A stretch of DNA of 7,142 nucleotides from Acidobacteriaceae bacterium. GTDB lineage: Bacteria; Acidobacteriota; Terriglobia; Terriglobales; Acidobacteriaceae. The notes below the pieces were generated by a model. That model did no database searches. It saw only the letters and a program-made list of their open reading frames with translations, and was not told where the DNA came from. A program made the translations under genes and the position numbers. Numbering within the stretch: the first letter of the stretch is position 1; every line of letters begins with the position of its first letter. The stretch is from the NCBI GenBank assembly GCA_003164255.1, contig PLST01000123.1:1-7142 (forward strand). The letters run 5' to 3'. This document shows positions 5,894-7,142 of the stretch, piece after piece.

Positions 5894-6706
5894 CTAACTC
5901 GCCGCCTGGTGAATCGCCAACAGCTTTTCAAGCAGCGGCCCCAGCAACTTCAAATCCAGCGCGTTGGCCCCGTCGGACAATGCATGAGCCGGGTCGTCGT
6001 GCACTTCAAGAAACAGTCCATCCACACCCGCCGCCACGGCTGCCCGCGCCAGAAGAGGAATAAACTCCGGTTGCCCGCCGCTCACGCCATTCGCCGCCGA
6101 GGGCTGCTGCACCGAGTGAGTCCCGTCAAACACCACTGGAGCCATTGCGCGCATTACGGGCAGCGAACGGTAGTCCACTACCAGCGTGTTGTAGCCGAAG
6201 CTCGAACCCCGCTCGGTCAAGAACACACGTTCGTTCCCCGTGGAACGCACCTTCTCCACCGTGTGCTCCATGTCCCACGGCGCCACAAACTGTCCTTTTT
6301 TGACGTTGACCGCTCGGCCCGTCTTACCCGCCGCCACCAGCAGATCGGTCTGCCGGCAGAGAAAGGCCGGAATCTGCAGCACGTCCACAGCTTCGGCAGC
6401 CACCTCGCAGTGGCCCGGCTCGTGGACGTCGGTGAGCACCGGCAGCCCGGTTTCCCTGGCCAGCTTGCCCAGAATCCGCACGCCTTCCTTCAACCCGGGG
6501 CCACGAAAACTCTTCACGCTGGTGCGGTTGGCCTTGTCGTAGCTGGCCTTGAAGATCAGCCCGACGCCCAGGTCCGCCGTGATCCGCTGCAGCGCGTCCG
6601 CCATGGTGCGCACGTGCGCCTCGCTCTCGATCACGCACGGCCCGGCAATCAGGAATAAGCGGCCGGCGCCCACTTCCACCGGCCCTATCTCGAACGATTT
6701 GCTCAC
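5894..6706 (-). CDS. kdsA: 3-deoxy-8-phosphooctulonate synthase (Kdo-8-phosphate synthase), metal-dependent class
   Basis: KdsA condenses phosphoenolpyruvate with D-arabinose 5-phosphate to Kdo-8-phosphate in the cytoplasm, the first committed step towards the Kdo of lipopolysaccharide. The 270-aa length is normal. Family motifs are clear: LIAGPCVIESE (20-30), FKASYDKANRTS (52-63), SFRGPGLKEG (66-75), LTDVHEP (91-97), QIPAFLCRQTDLL (111-123), NVKKGQF (134-140), TERGSSFGYNTLVVDYRS (164-181), FDGTHSVQQP (193-202) and LEVHDDPAHALSDGAN (233-248). Cys24, His197, Glu234 and Asp245 fit the four metal ligands known for Aquifex KdsA (C11, H185, E222, D233). The E. coli type has Asn instead of Cys. The start is a GTG at 6706-6704 without a clear ribosome site; it overlaps the upstream stop codon as GTGA, so translation is probably coupled. 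The stop is TAG at 5896-5894. No terminator is visible in the 33-bp gap to the convergent gene. Confidence 0.96.
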   Translation of the reverse strand: MSKSFEIGPVEVGAGRLFLIAGPCVIESEAHVRTMADALQRITADLGVGLIFKASYDKANRTSVKSFRGPGLKEGVRILGKLARETGLPVLTDVHEPGHCEVAAEAVDVLQIPAFLCRQTDLLVAAGKTGRAVNVKKGQFVAPWDMEHTVEKVRSTGNERVFLTERGSSFGYNTLVVDYRSLPVMRAMAPVVFDGTHSVQQPSAANGVSGGQPEFIPLLARAAVAAGVDGLFLEVHDDPAHALSDGANALDLKLLGPLLEKLLAIHQAAS

Positions 6707-7142
6707 GAACCCGATTTTACCCCGTTAGCCGCCAGCGCCGCGCCCACCAGGTCAGTGTTCTCCTCGTGCGTCCGCGACCACTGCCACAATGCCCGTTCCA
6801 GCGCATGCAGCGCCGTGGGCGCAGGAAGATCGGTCTGCGCCTTCACCATCCCGCACTCCGCCAGGTGACGAAGAGTGGCGTTGTATTCGGAATAGAACTT
6901 GACGTCATGACGCGCGTGGCCCAGCGCCTCAAGCGCGCGATGGTCCAGCACCGCATAGCGATCTGGATAGATCGCGGTCAGGATCGCCGACGCGATCATG
7001 ATGTCTACGCCGCGCAGAGCTACCAGCGCGTTCACCGCATCCTCGGTCGAGGCATGGGGTGAGGCAGCCACCGCAAGCGCCGTGCGAATGCTCTCGCTGC
7101 TGTTGCCGATCAGGTAATGCACCATCCGCTCCGACTTCCAGC
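6703..7142 (-). CDS. Helix-hairpin-helix (DNA-glycosylase-fold-like) protein, 5' truncated
   Basis: The frame is open from the right edge to a TGA at 6705-6703, giving 145 visible residues. An ATG at 7125 exists, but the frame continues upstream through WKSER and family members are longer, so the gene very likely begins outside the window. Numbering from the first full codon, residues 39-57 (LVALRGVDIMIASAILTAI) form a helix-hairpin-helix of the HhH-GPD kind, with the usual GVG turn changed to GVD. YPDRYAVLDHRALEALG (58-74) follows, with the D-x-R pattern I associate with a widespread uncharacterised family of OGG-like fold. A C-terminal helix LHALERALWQWSR also fits that family. A role in DNA binding or base repair is plausible, but no catalytic lysine can be assigned from this part. 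The stop overlaps the kdsA GTG by 4 bp (6703-6706), implying co-transcription upstream of kdsA. Function is uncertain; the fold assignment comes from motif recognition. Confidence 0.65.
   Translation of the reverse strand, partial: WKSERMVHYLIGNSSESIRTALAVAASPHASTEDAVNALVALRGVDIMIASAILTAIYPDRYAVLDHRALEALGHARHDVKFYSEYNATLRHLAECGMVKAQTDLPAPTALHALERALWQWSRTHEENTDLVGAALAANGVKSGS

Noticed and set aside
5909..6658. 249-aa plus-strand frame covering kdsA
   Set aside because: It is the shadow of a fully conserved kdsA on the other strand; the His/Arg/Gln-rich translation is typical of an antisense frame.

Overview
The window looks like chromosomal DNA of an Acidobacteriota member, probably Terriglobia-like. 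Coding DNA is GC-rich. It carries a very large Oar-type TonB-dependent receptor with an N-terminal carboxypeptidase-regulatory-like domain, a hallmark paralogous family of that phylum. A kdsA gene indicates a Gram-negative envelope with Kdo-containing LPS. The assignment rests on recognising protein families, not on a marker gene.

Layout. (1) Positions 1-219 (+) are the last 72 codons of a ComEC/Rec2-type competence protein. (2) Positions 220-398 form a convergent intergenic gap with two strong stem-loops. On the minus strand the distal one is a good intrinsic terminator for the receptor gene. (3) Positions 399-4046 (-) encode the receptor, about 1215 aa with signal peptide, CarboxypepD_reg-like domain, plug and barrel. 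I prefer a GTG start behind a GGAGG ribosome site over an ATG 45 nt upstream. (4) Positions 4047-4633 are a long, comparatively AT-rich divergent intergenic region with no convincing gene. (5) Positions 4634-5860 (+) encode a 408-aa single-pass membrane protein. Its cytoplasmic N-domain resembles a diverged OmpR/ToxR-type winged helix, and its extracytoplasmic C-domain belongs to a recurrent but functionally unassigned acidobacterial family. (6) Positions 5894-6706 (-) are kdsA, of the metal-dependent (Cys) class. (7) Positions 6703-7142 (-) are the 3' part of a helix-hairpin-helix (DNA-glycosylase-like) protein gene, overlapping kdsA by 4 bp.

How the genes may work together. The receptor and the membrane protein are divergently transcribed from one 587-bp region. 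This suggests a two-gene module in which a ToxR/CadC-like one-component sensor controls an outer-membrane uptake receptor; that is inference from topology and gene order. kdsA and the HhH gene form a separate, translationally coupled unit that converges on the regulator gene with only 33 bp between them. The comEC fragment is unrelated. I see no mobile element, CRISPR array, tRNA or rRNA.
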